The notes beneath the pieces were generated by a model. It made no database searches. It worked only from the letters and a program-made list of their open reading frames with translations, and was not told the DNA's origin. The translations under genes were made by a program, and so were the position numbers. DNA of 64,000 bases from Haloactinomyces albus (lineage in GTDB: Bacteria; Actinomycetota; Actinomycetes; Mycobacteriales; Pseudonocardiaceae), in NCBI RefSeq assembly GCF_031458135.1, contig NZ_JAVDXW010000001.1:3844001-3908000 (forward strand). Reading direction: 5' to 3'. Below are positions 16,212-24,392 of the stretch, in pieces (within the stretch, counting starts at the first letter, position 1; each line of letters starts with the position of its first letter).

Positions 16212-17084
16212 ATGGGACAACAGCCGATCTCCAGCACTGTTCAGGCCGTTGAACTGGGATTGCGGCTGCGCGAGAGGCGTGAACAACTGGGGTTGACCGC
16301 CTCGTCCGTCGGCAAGCAAACAGGGATTGGCGGAAACAACCTCTCGTCGATCGAGATCGCCAAGCGTCGGCTGACATCGACGAAGTTGGCCGAGTTGGCC
16401 AAGGTGTACGAGCTGCCCGACGAAGAGCAGCACGAGCTTGAGGTGCTGCGATCACACACCGAGCGGCGGGAGTGGTGGCATGACTACACCCGCCTGTACT
16501 CGGAGGACTTCCTGCGCTTTATCGGTCTGGAGGCCGGAGCAACACAGCTGCGCGAGTACGCAGCCGAAACCATCCCAGGTCTACTGCAGACAGCCGATTA
16601 CGCGCGGGCGATGATTCGGGGTGGTTCTCCCTACATTAAGCCGGTCGAGGTTGGGCCCCGCGTGGAATCACGTCTGGCACGGCAGAACCGCCTCGCCGAT
16701 ACGGACCCTGCCCAGTTCACCGTGGTGATCGGTCAGACGGCACTGCGGCAGGAAGTCGGCGGACGAGAGGTCATGCAGCGTCAACTCGACCGTCTTTCTC
16801 GAGCAGTCCAGGACGAGAGCATGCGGGTCGACATCCGTGTCGTGCCCTACAGCGCCGGAGCGCATCCCGTCATCGGAGGCGGACTCAAGATCCTGTCATT
16901 CGACTCCCGCTGGGTGCCCGACATGGTCTGGCAAGAAGCTGTCACCACCGGAAATCTCATCGACAAGCACCATGTTGTGGAGGTGCTGACTGCCAGTTTC
17001 GATGAGGCGCTCGACCGCGCTCTTGGGCGCGAGGACTCTCTTGCGATGATCAACGAGATACGTCAAGAGATGGAGAACCCATGA
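16212..17084 (+). CDS. XRE-family regulator with DUF5753-type domain
   Basis: The 290-residue protein has an N-terminal XRE domain (LGLRLRERREQLGLTAS, then SSIEIAKRR). It is followed by the DUF5753 region typical of actinomycetes: YAAETIPGLLQTADYARAMI, RQNRL and a long alpha/beta C-terminus. Such proteins pair with DUF397 proteins and regulate development or secondary metabolism, usually acting on their own promoters. I choose the ATG at 16212 over GTG codons at 16173 and 16203; an AGGAG lies 12 bases upstream. Its stop overlaps the DUF397 start by four bases. Confidence 0.88.
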   Translation: MGQQPISSTVQAVELGLRLRERREQLGLTASSVGKQTGIGGNNLSSIEIAKRRLTSTKLAELAKVYELPDEEQHELEVLRSHTERREWWHDYTRLYSEDFLRFIGLEAGATQLREYAAETIPGLLQTADYARAMIRGGSPYIKPVEVGPRVESRLARQNRLADTDPAQFTVVIGQTALRQEVGGREVMQRQLDRLSRAVQDESMRVDIRVVPYSAGAHPVIGGGLKILSFDSRWVPDMVWQEAVTTGNLIDKHHVVEVLTASFDEALDRALGREDSLAMINEIRQEMENP

Positions 17085-17482
17085 CCTACGATGCCTTAGC
17101 CCGCACCGACTGGTTCAAGAGCTCGCACAGCAACCCGTCACAAGACTGCGTCGAGGTGAAGTTCGGGGAAGGGCTCGTCTCGATCCGGGACAGCAAGTAC
17201 CGCCGTGACCCGGCCAACTCTCCGGCCAATGAGCCGATCATCAGGGTGACGTCCGAGGAGTGGCTCGCCTTCCTGGGCGAGCTGACCGGCAGCAGAACAG
17301 TCGGTGGTGGTGTGCTGAGCGTCGAAACGACAGCACAAGGCATGAGGCTGCTCCGCTCCGCTCGAAGTGGCACCACCTTGCTCTACACCGAGCCGGAGTG
17401 GCAGAGCTTTCTGGCTGGGGTGCGAGCTCATGAGTTCGACGGGCCCGCTGCCATTGTGGCGCCGAGCTCCTCGGCGGCATAG
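17081..17482 (+). CDS. DUF397 protein with a second, degenerate copy
   Basis: The 133-residue product opens with WFKSSHSNPSQDCVEV, followed by VSIRDSK and EEWLAFLGEL, the classic DUF397 signature that occupies about 60 residues. After residue 85 the pattern recurs weakly (LRSARSGTTLLYTEPEWQSFLAGV), so the protein looks like a tandem duplication in which the second unit has diverged. DUF397 proteins act with the adjacent XRE partner, in some systems as antitoxin- or anti-activator-like modulators. Coupled to the XRE gene by an ATGA overlap. Confidence 0.88.
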   Translation: MTYDALARTDWFKSSHSNPSQDCVEVKFGEGLVSIRDSKYRRDPANSPANEPIIRVTSEEWLAFLGELTGSRTVGGGVLSVETTAQGMRLLRSARSGTTLLYTEPEWQSFLAGVRAHEFDGPAAIVAPSSSAA

Positions 17483-17494
17483 GAGATCAGAGTG

Positions 17495-17531
17495 GGGCTC
17501 GTCGGAAAACGCCGCAGTGCCCGACGAGCCC
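17495..17531 (+). terminator. Stem-loop after the DUF397 gene
   Basis: GGGCTCGTCGG (17495-17505) pairs perfectly with CCGACGAGCCC (17521-17531) around a 15-base loop, 13 bases after the DUF397 stop. There is no U-tract, as is usual in high-GC actinomycetes. Confidence 0.6.
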
Positions 17532-17619
17532 GGTCGGCCACGCGTGCGTGGTGATTCCCTGGTCGGTGCTTGTCGATCGGAGGACTTGGACACGCTGATG
17601 CTTCCAGTACGAGCATGCG

Positions 17620-17766
17620 GCCAGCATCGATGAACCACAACGAGCCACAGCTCGGCGACACGCCCACCTCTCGGGCCGCTGCGGCCCCCTTGTAACCCTG
17701 CCGCAGTAGCTCGAAGTAACGCTTCTTGACTGCCACCGACATCTTGTTGTGCGCCCACCGGGGCAT
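17620..17766 (-). pseudogene. IS30-family transposase N-terminal remnant
   Basis: From an ATG at 17766 the minus strand encodes MPRWAHNKMSVAVKKRYFELL, then RQGYKGAAAAREVGVS. This is the N-terminal helix-turn-helix of IS30-type transposases. After about 50 codons similarity ends, with no DDE domain. It abuts the broken end of htpG, so an IS30 insertion followed by deletion is the simplest explanation for both remnants. Confidence 0.65.
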
Positions 17767-17814
17767 CGAACATCCCTTCTCGGGACCGTTCGCAACCACC
17801 GATAGAACTCAAGC

Positions 17815-18366
17815 CTCTCCCGGGACAAGGGGCTGGAGGTGCTGCTGCTGACCGACCCGGTCGACGAGATGTGGGTGGAGTCGGCTCCCGAGTTCGACGG
17901 CAAGCGGTTCCAGTCGATCGCCAAGGGCCAGGTCGACCTCGACGAGCAGGACGAGGACGGCTCCGGTACCGAGCGGGCACAGCAGGAGCAGGAGTTCGCC
18001 GAGGTGCTGTCCTGGATGTCGACCAAGCTCGCCGACGACGTGAAGGAAGTGCGGCTGTCCTCGCGCCTGAGCACGTCACCGGCCTGCGTGGTCGGCGACA
18101 ACGACGACATCGGACCCACGCTGGAGAAGATGTACCGCGCCATGGGCCACGAGGTGCCGCAGGTGAAACGCATCCTCGAGGTCAATCCCAACCATCCCCT
18201 CGTGAGCGGGATGCGCGATGCCTACGACAAGAACGGCGAGAGCCAGGAACTGAAAGAGACGGCCGAACTCGTCCACGGCATGGCGCTGCTGGCCGAGGGC
18301 GGTGAGCTCCGGGAACCCGCAGAATTCACCACCCTGCTGGCCACCAGGCTCGCCCGGACGCTGTAA
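17815..18366 (+). pseudogene. htpG: htpG (Hsp90) C-terminal fragment
   Basis: About 180 codons reading DKGLEVLLLTDPVDEMW and then FQSIAKGQVDL are the middle-to-C-terminal part of bacterial Hsp90, ending in the usual dimerisation region. A full HtpG is about 630 residues; the ATPase domain and most of the middle domain are gone. The open frame from a CTG/GTG near 17839 could give a 175-residue product, but without an ATPase it cannot act as a chaperone. A strong terminator hairpin still follows, consistent with a genuine gene end. Confidence 0.85.
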
Positions 18367-18380
18367 CCGCTCCCGCGCGC

Positions 18381-18420
18381 CTGCCGGGTTCGGAAAGCAG
18401 TCGCTCTCCGAACCCGGCAG
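18381..18420 (+). terminator. Terminator of the htpG remnant
   Basis: CTGCCGGGTTCGGA (18381-18394) and TCCGAACCCGGCAG (18407-18420) form a perfect 14-bp stem with a 12-base loop, 15 bases after the htpG stop. Confidence 0.75.
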
Positions 18421-18586
18421 GGCACCCGGTACCTCTTTATTGCCAATATTGCCGAATCTCCCCCGTCTCATTTGGTGGCGGCCCTGGACACCTGCGCGAC
18501 GACCGGAAAGAAGAAACAGCTGGAGTGGAGTCGGTGGCCGGGTCCGATCGGCGATTCCGGCCGTCCCGCCACCGGCGGTTCTCCCG

Positions 18587-18940
18587 TCACCCACCTCCTC
18601 CCGCGCGCCGGCCAGCAGCGTCCAGGATCGCCCGCGCCCAGTCGATGTCGTTCTTGCCGGCAAGCTCGTTCAGGGCTTGTTGGTGCAAACGCAACCACAC
18701 CCCTTCCGCGTGCCAGCGGACGAACCACCGATGAGCGGTTGGCACAGTCACTCCGAACGATGCCGGGAGATGTCGCCACCCGCACTCGCTTGTCAGCACG
18801 AACACGATCGCGGTGAACACCGCCCGAGCATTCGTCGGAGCCCGCCCTCCGCCCTGTGGACGAACGCTGGCTCGCGGGAGCATCGGCTCGACCAGTTCCC
18901 ACAACTCGTCCGGCACCAATCGGCGCGACAGCTCGTTCAC
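18587..18940 (-). pseudogene. IS5-family transposase N-terminal remnant
   Basis: From GTG 18940 the minus strand encodes about 117 residues. LVPDELWELVEPMLP, RAVFTAIVFVLTSECGWRHLP and later IDWARAILDA match the N-terminal DUF4096-like half of IS5-family transposases. The frame ends after GRRAGGGG, just where the catalytic DDE half should begin, and no continuation is visible in other frames. It marks the left border of the phosphonate cluster. Confidence 0.75.
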
Positions 18941-19311
18941 GAGCCGAAATCCTCCCACATTGCACGCTCCATGTGAGACACGACCACCACCGGCCATCAT
19001 CGGCGACTTCGCCACGGGAGTGACCTCGGGAAACCGTCAATTTCCGGCGAGCAACCGCTCACGTCCAAACGTTCGAGCAGCGTCAACAAGTGTCGTCATC
19101 GGCTCTTTCGATGAGCCAAACGGGGGTGATAGAACTTTCAGGGAAGAAGAACAGCGATGAAACACCGTGCGAATTTGGAGGCAAGGAGGGAGTGCAGAAT
19201 GGCGGGTAGCAAAACAGGAGTCCTTCTGTAGAAGTTTGGTAGTTGACCGTTCGAAGAAGCATGGTGCGAGCGCCTCCGGGGGCTCGTGCGAGATTGGGAG
19301 GAAACACTTTT
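18941..19311 (+). promoter_or_regulatory. Leader region of the phosphonate cluster with possible short leader ORF
   Basis: This 371-bp stretch precedes the first biosynthetic gene. It contains a short ORF at 19157-19231 (24 codons from ATG 19157, or 10 codons, MAGSKTGVLL, from ATG 19199). The inner ATG has an excellent AAGGAGGG eight bases upstream. Beyond it a hairpin can form at 19267-19286 (CGAGC..CC against GG..GCTCG), ending ten bases before the Shine-Dalgarno of the ferritin-like gene. A TTGACC lies at 19243. Leader-peptide control is possible but unproven. Confidence 0.3.
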
Positions 19312-19965
19312 ATGGCCCGCGAGGTCGATGAGTTCATTCAGCGACTCGACGAAGACAATGAGTCATATTTCGCTAGCCTTCCGGAAACCGACACCGTGTA
19401 CTGGGACCGTCCGCTGGAAGGCCTTGCCGCAGCTCAGTCGTTGCTGCCTCGTTGGTATAATGAGATCCGCGGTGTTGACATCATCGGGCGTTTCATCAGT
19501 CGAATCCCCGACATGAGCTTGAAGGCCCTTGTTGGTAGGCAGGTCGGCGATGAAGCCAAGCACGCTCGCCACTGTCGCCGTCGGATCGAGGCGCTCGGTG
19601 GTTCGATCATCGACTTTCAACCAACGAGTGAGCAAGTGCACTTCGGTGACCTCCTTGACTCCATGGCGTATCCAGAGGAGTTCTTCGCGGCGCAACAACT
19701 GACTGTTGAGACTCAAAGTCTCAAACGGAACGAACTCGCGCTGTCGCGCTTCGATCCCGAAACTGCTGCGATGTTCAAAAAGCACATCAATCCCGACGAG
19801 CACTTCCACTCAAAGCTCGGACGTGTCGGCCTGCAGGTGTTCGCCCGCACCGACGCTGCCCAGGAACGCGCGTGGCGGGCTGCGGAGATCATTCGGGACG
19901 CGCACGTCGCCATGGTTCGCTCGTACAGCGGCAACGAAACGACAGTCGCTGTTCTCGACGGATGA
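19312..19965 (+). CDS. Ferritin-like diiron protein, probable oxygenase
   Basis: The 217-residue helical protein shows the four-helix diiron pattern: E51, E81xxH84 (DEAKH), E133 (TVETQS) and E163xxH166 (DEHFH). That spacing, E...ExxH...E...ExxH, is the metal-ligand set of ferritin-like oxidases and oxygenases. As the first gene of the phosphonate cluster it may hydroxylate or N-oxygenate a phosphonate or amino acid intermediate; a structural ferritin role is unlikely. The ATG at 19312 has a GGGAGG ten bases upstream, whereas the frame open from 19243 lacks one. Its stop overlaps the next start by four bases. Confidence 0.75.
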   Translation: MAREVDEFIQRLDEDNESYFASLPETDTVYWDRPLEGLAAAQSLLPRWYNEIRGVDIIGRFISRIPDMSLKALVGRQVGDEAKHARHCRRRIEALGGSIIDFQPTSEQVHFGDLLDSMAYPEEFFAAQQLTVETQSLKRNELALSRFDPETAAMFKKHINPDEHFHSKLGRVGLQVFARTDAAQERAWRAAEIIRDAHVAMVRSYSGNETTVAVLDG

Positions 19966-20744
19966 GTCGACGGGTAAGTGTCTTCGGTGCCGGAAGCATC
20001 GGTTCGGCAGTAGCCCACCGGTTGTCGGAGTGCGGGGTCCATGTCGCTCTGGCCGACCGAGACGAAGCGCAACAGGTCGTCCGGTACCCCGCCGAGCTGA
20101 TCGTCCTTGCCCTCACCCACGGCTTGGAGGTTCCCACGCTGCTGGACGAGCTTCCCGCCGAAAGCACCGTCGTCGATCTGACAACGCAGTCCTCGGAATC
20201 CGCGCTTCGATGTTGCGAGCGTGCCGTACTACGCGATCTGGAGTACCACGGGGGCGGACTCACCGGAGGCGCCGACCAGGTGAACCGCGGGGAGGCCGTT
20301 CTGTTGCTCGGTCCTCCGCTCGGCAACACCGATCCACTCTTGGCTCTGCTCGGACAGGTCATCAGTTTCGACGACGTCCGGCAGGCTGCGCGCGCGAAAA
20401 TCATACATAACGCGTATCTTTTGCTGCAACAGACGCTGTTGACGTACTTCGGAGAAGGAGGCGTTGGTCTGGAAGCCGAGCAGGTACTGACCGTACTCGA
20501 AACAGGAACAGCGGGGCGAAGCCTCGGCGACTCGTCGGTGGTGCGAGACCTACGGTCGGGGGCACCGAGCAGTTCGTACCGAGCGAGACTCGCACTGAAG
20601 GATATCGCCGAGATTCGACAGGAATTACCCGGATTGCCGTCTCCTGCTCGGCATATTATGGACACTTTGAAGGACATGCTGGAAACTGTGGACCCTCAGT
20701 CCCCCTTCACTACTGCTCTGATTGAGAATTTCTATGACAGATAA
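19962..20744 (+). CDS. Beta-hydroxyacid dehydrogenase-like NAD(P)-dependent reductase
   Basis: A 260-residue protein with an N-terminal Rossmann motif (VFGAGSIGSAVAHRL) followed by a helical C-terminal domain. This is the layout of 3-hydroxyisobutyrate dehydrogenases and imine reductases. GLTGGADQVNRGEAVLLLG corresponds to the substrate-binding G-G-x-x-x-A segment, and KIIHNAYLLLQQTL replaces the usual catalytic K-x-x-x-N helix. It is probably a reductase on a pathway intermediate such as a phosphono-aldehyde, keto acid or imine. It overlaps both neighbours (4 and 11 bases) and is part of one transcript. Confidence 0.75.
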   Translation: MSRRVSVFGAGSIGSAVAHRLSECGVHVALADRDEAQQVVRYPAELIVLALTHGLEVPTLLDELPAESTVVDLTTQSSESALRCCERAVLRDLEYHGGGLTGGADQVNRGEAVLLLGPPLGNTDPLLALLGQVISFDDVRQAARAKIIHNAYLLLQQTLLTYFGEGGVGLEAEQVLTVLETGTAGRSLGDSSVVRDLRSGAPSSSYRARLALKDIAEIRQELPGLPSPARHIMDTLKDMLETVDPQSPFTTALIENFYDR

Positions 20745-21114
20745 GCCACTCGTCGGTCCCAATCTGAGTCCCGCGCACACGAGCGCGGTGCTCGACGCGA
20801 GCGAGGTGTCCGTGCGGGCTCAGCTACACGAACGGTTCATGGAGCTCTTCGAGCATCCGAAAGCTCGTGTTGCTGCGGAGACGTTGGACCTGTTGCCCTT
20901 GCTCGACCGTGACGTAGATTCCTGTCGGACCGCGGATCTGGCTGTAGCCATTTATCGGCTGGAAACGGTGCTCGCAACCAGTCGGGCACCGTTGCCGGAG
21001 TTGTCCCTCGTGGACGAGGACGATGCAGTGCGGAATCCGGGATTCGATGACGTCGAGCAGGAGGCGTTCGACGAGGAGGAGGCGTTGCTTTCCGCAAGAA
21101 GGAGCCTCGCATGA
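20734..21114 (+). CDS. Hypothetical acidic helical protein of the phosphonate cluster
   Basis: A 126-residue protein, MTDKPLVGPNLSPAHTS..., mostly helical with a strongly acidic C-terminus (DDVEQEAFDEEEAL). I recognise no family, cofactor motif or membrane segment. The ATG at 20734 overlaps the reductase gene by 11 bases, and its stop overlaps the CofE-like gene by four, so it is clearly co-translated. It could be a small partner of either the diiron protein or the CofE-like ligase. Confidence 0.65.
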   Translation: MTDKPLVGPNLSPAHTSAVLDASEVSVRAQLHERFMELFEHPKARVAAETLDLLPLLDRDVDSCRTADLAVAIYRLETVLATSRAPLPELSLVDEDDAVRNPGFDDVEQEAFDEEEALLSARRSLA

Positions 21115-21872
21115 CCCGTTCCGACGAGTACTGGGAAATCGCGATCGCGGTTAACGCTGCGTTCAAGGGCATTCTCGGGAGTATGGGAGAGTCCGGCCAT
21201 ATCTGCGGGAGTGTCGAATCACCTTCCGCGCAATTGGACCTGGAGTCCGGCTGGCCGCATGTTCGCACGGAACTCGTCGAGCTGGCCGCTCCTCTCCTCG
21301 AGGACGGCGATGTCCTCGTGGTCGCGGACAAGGTGGTCGCCGCGAGTCTGGGGCGCACAGCGGACCGACGGGTACTGACGGATCCGGACCCGAAGATGAT
21401 CACCGAGCAGCGACGAGCGGAACTGGCCGTCGAACTGGAACAGAGGACTGGCTTGCTCGTCGGGTCGACGCACCTCCTGATCGCCGACGAGTACGGCGAT
21501 GACCAGGCGTGCCTGGGCACTGACGAGCCGAACCGCCGATGCGCCGAGATCGCGGAGTTCGTGGAGACAACCACCGGACGCAGCGTTGATGTCGTGATTT
21601 CCGACACTGACACCGGGCTCGACGTCCGACAACCGCTCATCGGCACGCTGACCATTGCTGCGACCCCGATCGGGGCGACCTCGGGGCTCAACCTCTACGA
21701 AGCCATGCGCTGCGCGGTTGCTTCGGAGTTTGCGCGCGGACACGAACGCAAACGCCCGATCACCATTTGCAAGCCGGCGGAGCGCCGCAGGGAGCGTACG
21801 GATATCGGTGCGGCGAGACGGTACGACGGATTCCTGCATATCGACGACGAAGAGGGATTGACCTACGAATGA
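21111..21872 (+). CDS. CofE/FbiB-like amide ligase (coenzyme F420-0:glutamate ligase family)
   Basis: The 253-residue product matches the CofE fold: GDVLVVADKVVAASLGR near residues 65-80, then VDVVISDTDTGLDVRQPL, corresponding to the metal-binding ISDT.GR..R segment, and IGATSGLNLYEAM. True CofE adds L-glutamate to the carboxylate of the phospholactyl group of F420-0. The N-terminal 45 residues differ, and the rest of the F420 pathway is absent, so it is probably a pathway-specific homologue forming an amide bond on a phosphonate carboxylate. Overlaps both neighbouring genes by four bases. Confidence 0.7.
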   Translation: MTRSDEYWEIAIAVNAAFKGILGSMGESGHICGSVESPSAQLDLESGWPHVRTELVELAAPLLEDGDVLVVADKVVAASLGRTADRRVLTDPDPKMITEQRRAELAVELEQRTGLLVGSTHLLIADEYGDDQACLGTDEPNRRCAEIAEFVETTTGRSVDVVISDTDTGLDVRQPLIGTLTIAATPIGATSGLNLYEAMRCAVASEFARGHERKRPITICKPAERRRERTDIGAARRYDGFLHIDDEEGLTYE

Positions 21873-22423
21873 CGAAGAGCACGACGTTCATCTGGGAAGG
21901 TCGATTTCAGCCGATACACCGAGGCCATGTCGCTTATGTTCGCGAACTGCTGAAGCTGTGTGACGACCTGATCATCGTAGTCGTCGCGAACGAAGTGTCC
22001 GAGGTGTCGTCGTCTCCGGTTCCCGAATTCTCGGCGATCGTCGACGAGCACCACCGCAGTGAGAACAACCCGTGGCCCCTCTGGCAACGTCGGAAGCTCG
22101 TGTCCAAGACGTTGACGGCGACTTTTCCCGAGGCCAACATCACGGTACTCGCCGGTCACCGCCTTGACCTCGACTGGAACCTGTACGACCAGCTACTACC
22201 ACCGGACCGCGTGTTCGCTGTTCCGACGCGGGACGATTTCGAGGACGCCAAGGCGGAGGCATGGACGTCCCTCGGTGAACGCGTGCATCGTGTCGATACG
22301 AGCCATGTGATGTCGGTGAGCGGCACGCTCGTACGTGAGCGGATGCAGGAAGGAAAAGAACTGGAAAGTGTTCTCGAACCGATCACCGCGGAACTGATTA
22401 GTTCTGGTGTGACACATTCATGA
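21869..22423 (+). CDS. NMNAT-type nucleotidyltransferase
   Basis: A 184-residue protein with the cytidylyltransferase signature GRFQPIHRGH (HxGH at 17-20) and a C-terminal SVSGTLVRERM matching the ISxTxxR nucleotide-binding motif. It is closest in length and motif to NMN adenylyltransferases of the NadM type. In a phosphonate cluster, a NMNAT-like domain (as in FrbH of FR-900098 synthesis) transfers CMP to the phosphonate; here CMP or AMP activation of a phosphonate is the likely role. The ATG at 21869 overlaps the CofE-like stop by four bases. Confidence 0.78.
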   Translation: MTKSTTFIWEGRFQPIHRGHVAYVRELLKLCDDLIIVVVANEVSEVSSSPVPEFSAIVDEHHRSENNPWPLWQRRKLVSKTLTATFPEANITVLAGHRLDLDWNLYDQLLPPDRVFAVPTRDDFEDAKAEAWTSLGERVHRVDTSHVMSVSGTLVRERMQEGKELESVLEPITAELISSGVTHS

Positions 22424-23058
22424 CCACGGCCGCCCCCTCCGGAAGACCGAAGGCGTTACTGCTGACCGAGCTGCGGGTCACCGATACGGAGGTCGCTGGC
22501 CTGTTGCCCGACGATGTCACGAGCCGCGCCACTACTGCCGGCGAAGTGAGTCCGGAGTTGCTGAAGGACGTGGTCGTGGTGGTGCTGCGATCGGGGCCAG
22601 AAGTGCGCGCCCGGGAACTGTCGCTGCTTCCCGCTCTGCGGAGTGTTGTCCGTCCGGGAAGCGGGATTGACGATATCGACCTGAAAGCGTTGGACGAGCG
22701 GCAGATCGATCTGTACCGCGACCAGGATACTTCGTCGGCCGCGGTCGCCGAGATGGCGACTCTGGCGCTGACAAGTCTTTGCCGGTCCATGGTGGTCGGG
22801 CACAACCTGGTCATGCGTGGGGTCTGGGCAAAAGACAAGCTCATGGGTGAGCCCGTCGACGAGCTGGCTGTGTGTGTCCGGGGTGCGGGTCCGGTAGGAC
22901 GTTCGGTCTCGCGAGCTCTTCGCACGGTTGGCTGAACATCCTCGTTACACAGCATCAGGGTGCTCAACGGTCAGATGGATGTCCGGGCCAAGCTCGACGA
23001 GTGGGCGAGGAGGCTTGCTGCGGTGCTCCTCGACGACGCCGCCGAGCGAGTCGAATAG
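22420..23058 (+). pseudogene. D-2-hydroxyacid dehydrogenase with internal deletion
   Basis: The intact first frame (171 codons, stop 22933-22935) encodes the substrate domain of SerA-type dehydrogenases (SLLPALRSVVRPGSGIDDIDL). It ends inside the Rossmann loop, GAGPVGRSVSRALRTVG. Directly after, a different frame reads NILVTQHQGAQ and the original frame resumes as DVRAKLDEWARRLAAVLL to a stop at 23056-23058. That is the typical C-terminal segment of these enzymes. About 100 residues, including the catalytic Arg/Glu/His set, are missing. The expected reaction would have been reduction of phosphonopyruvate (or a similar keto acid) to its lactate analogue. The ATG overlaps the preceding gene by four bases. 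Confidence 0.75.
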
Positions 23059-23269
23059 CACGGCCGGATCGTACGGCTGTCGTGCGACGGCCGAGGGAGC
23101 ACTGACGATGTGCCGGCTCTGGGGTTGTCGCCGCGGAGCTGATAATGCCAGCCGCCCGAAGTCGGACCGACGAGTGCGTCAAGGCGCCATAGTCACCAGT
23201 TCGTCGCGCAGTGAGGTCGTAGCTGTGGCGGATCGGAATTAGGTCTCTTGATTGGGAGATGCGGTAAAC

Positions 23270-24274
23270 ATGATAAACTCGAATGCGCACGGTCTTCGTC
23301 ACCTGCTCCGCGAGGGCCGAGCTTGCCGGATGCTCGGGGTCTACGACGGCCTCGGCTCTCGCCTGGCCGAGGAGTCAGGGGCGGACGCTCTCTGGGCGAG
23401 CAGCCTGGGTATTTCCGCCGCGGACGCGGTACCGGATGCCAACATCAGAACGATGACCGACTTTCTCGCGGCCCTGCGCTCGATCCGGTCCGGAAGCGAC
23501 CTACCGGTCGTTGCGGATTGCGACTCCGGGTTCGGCGACGTCAACAACGTTGCCCACATGGTTACCGAGTACGAACGGGCCGGCGCCTCAGCTGTTTGCA
23601 TCGAAGATAAAATGTTTCCGAAGAGAAACAGTTTCAGTGACAACCAGAAACTATGCGATCCCGAAGAGTTCGCCGCGAAGGTCCGCGTGGCAAAACAGAC
23701 GCAGAGGGACCCCGGTTTCATGGTCCGGGCTCGCCTCGAATCGCTCATCGCGGGCGCCGGCATGCGGGACGCCCTCGCCAGAGGAAAACTGTACGAGTCC
23801 GCCGGCGCGGACGTGATTCTCATTCACAGCAAGTCCGCCGGACCCGACGAGGTTCTGGAGTTCATGAAGCGCTTCAGGGATACGGGATCAACGACTCCTT
23901 TGGCGATTGTTCCGACGACCTACCCGCAGTTGACGTTCGATGACTCGGTTGCTGCGGGAGCGAGCGTGGTCGTTTATGCCAATCACGACCTCCGTGCGCG
24001 CATTGCCGCGAGCATAAGTGTTCGAATCTCTCGTGCGAGACGGCGGAAGCGACGGGGCCGAGGATCAGATCGCGAGCGTGGACAGGGTTCTCGAGATTAT
24101 CGGGACCCCGGATCTTCGGCAACGCGAAGAGCGGGCGGCTCTGCTGAGCGCGACATTTGCGGAGGAAATCGATACGTACGATCAATGATGGCGCCGGCGC
24201 GTCGTCTCCGGGCGGAACCCCTGCGGAAGCGACTAGTGCGCCGAGAACATCTGCACTGTGACAAGAGTCGGTAA
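23270..24274 (+). CDS. pepM: Phosphoenolpyruvate mutase, probable C-terminal frameshift
   Basis: Residues 112-121 read EDKMFPKRNS, exactly the EDK-x5-NS motif that separates PEP mutases from isocitrate lyase-like relatives; D83 and D85 (VADCDSGFGD) are the metal ligands. The enzyme rearranges PEP to phosphonopyruvate, the entry to C-P chemistry. After VVVYANHDLRARIAAS the annotated frame becomes Arg-rich and unlike the family. The next frame gives VFESLVRDG, EDQIASVDRVLEIIG and stops at 24188, a normal PepM tail. One extra base near 24014-24017 explains this. The core is intact; the tail may or may not be needed. ATG 23270 is preceded by GGGAG. Confidence 0.88.
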   Translation: MINSNAHGLRHLLREGRACRMLGVYDGLGSRLAEESGADALWASSLGISAADAVPDANIRTMTDFLAALRSIRSGSDLPVVADCDSGFGDVNNVAHMVTEYERAGASAVCIEDKMFPKRNSFSDNQKLCDPEEFAAKVRVAKQTQRDPGFMVRARLESLIAGAGMRDALARGKLYESAGADVILIHSKSAGPDEVLEFMKRFRDTGSTTPLAIVPTTYPQLTFDDSVAAGASVVVYANHDLRARIAASISVRISRARRRKRRGRGSDRERGQGSRDYRDPGSSATRRAGGSAERDICGGNRYVRSMMAPARRLRAEPLRKRLVRREHLHCDKSR

Positions 24275-24392
24275 CTGCCAGTACCTGTGACGAACATACC
24301 CCCATGTCACCAGATGGTCGGCGGGGGCACGTGGTGGTGCGGCCACGGCCCGGAGGCGAGCGGAACACGATCACGACGGATACAGGGAACTG

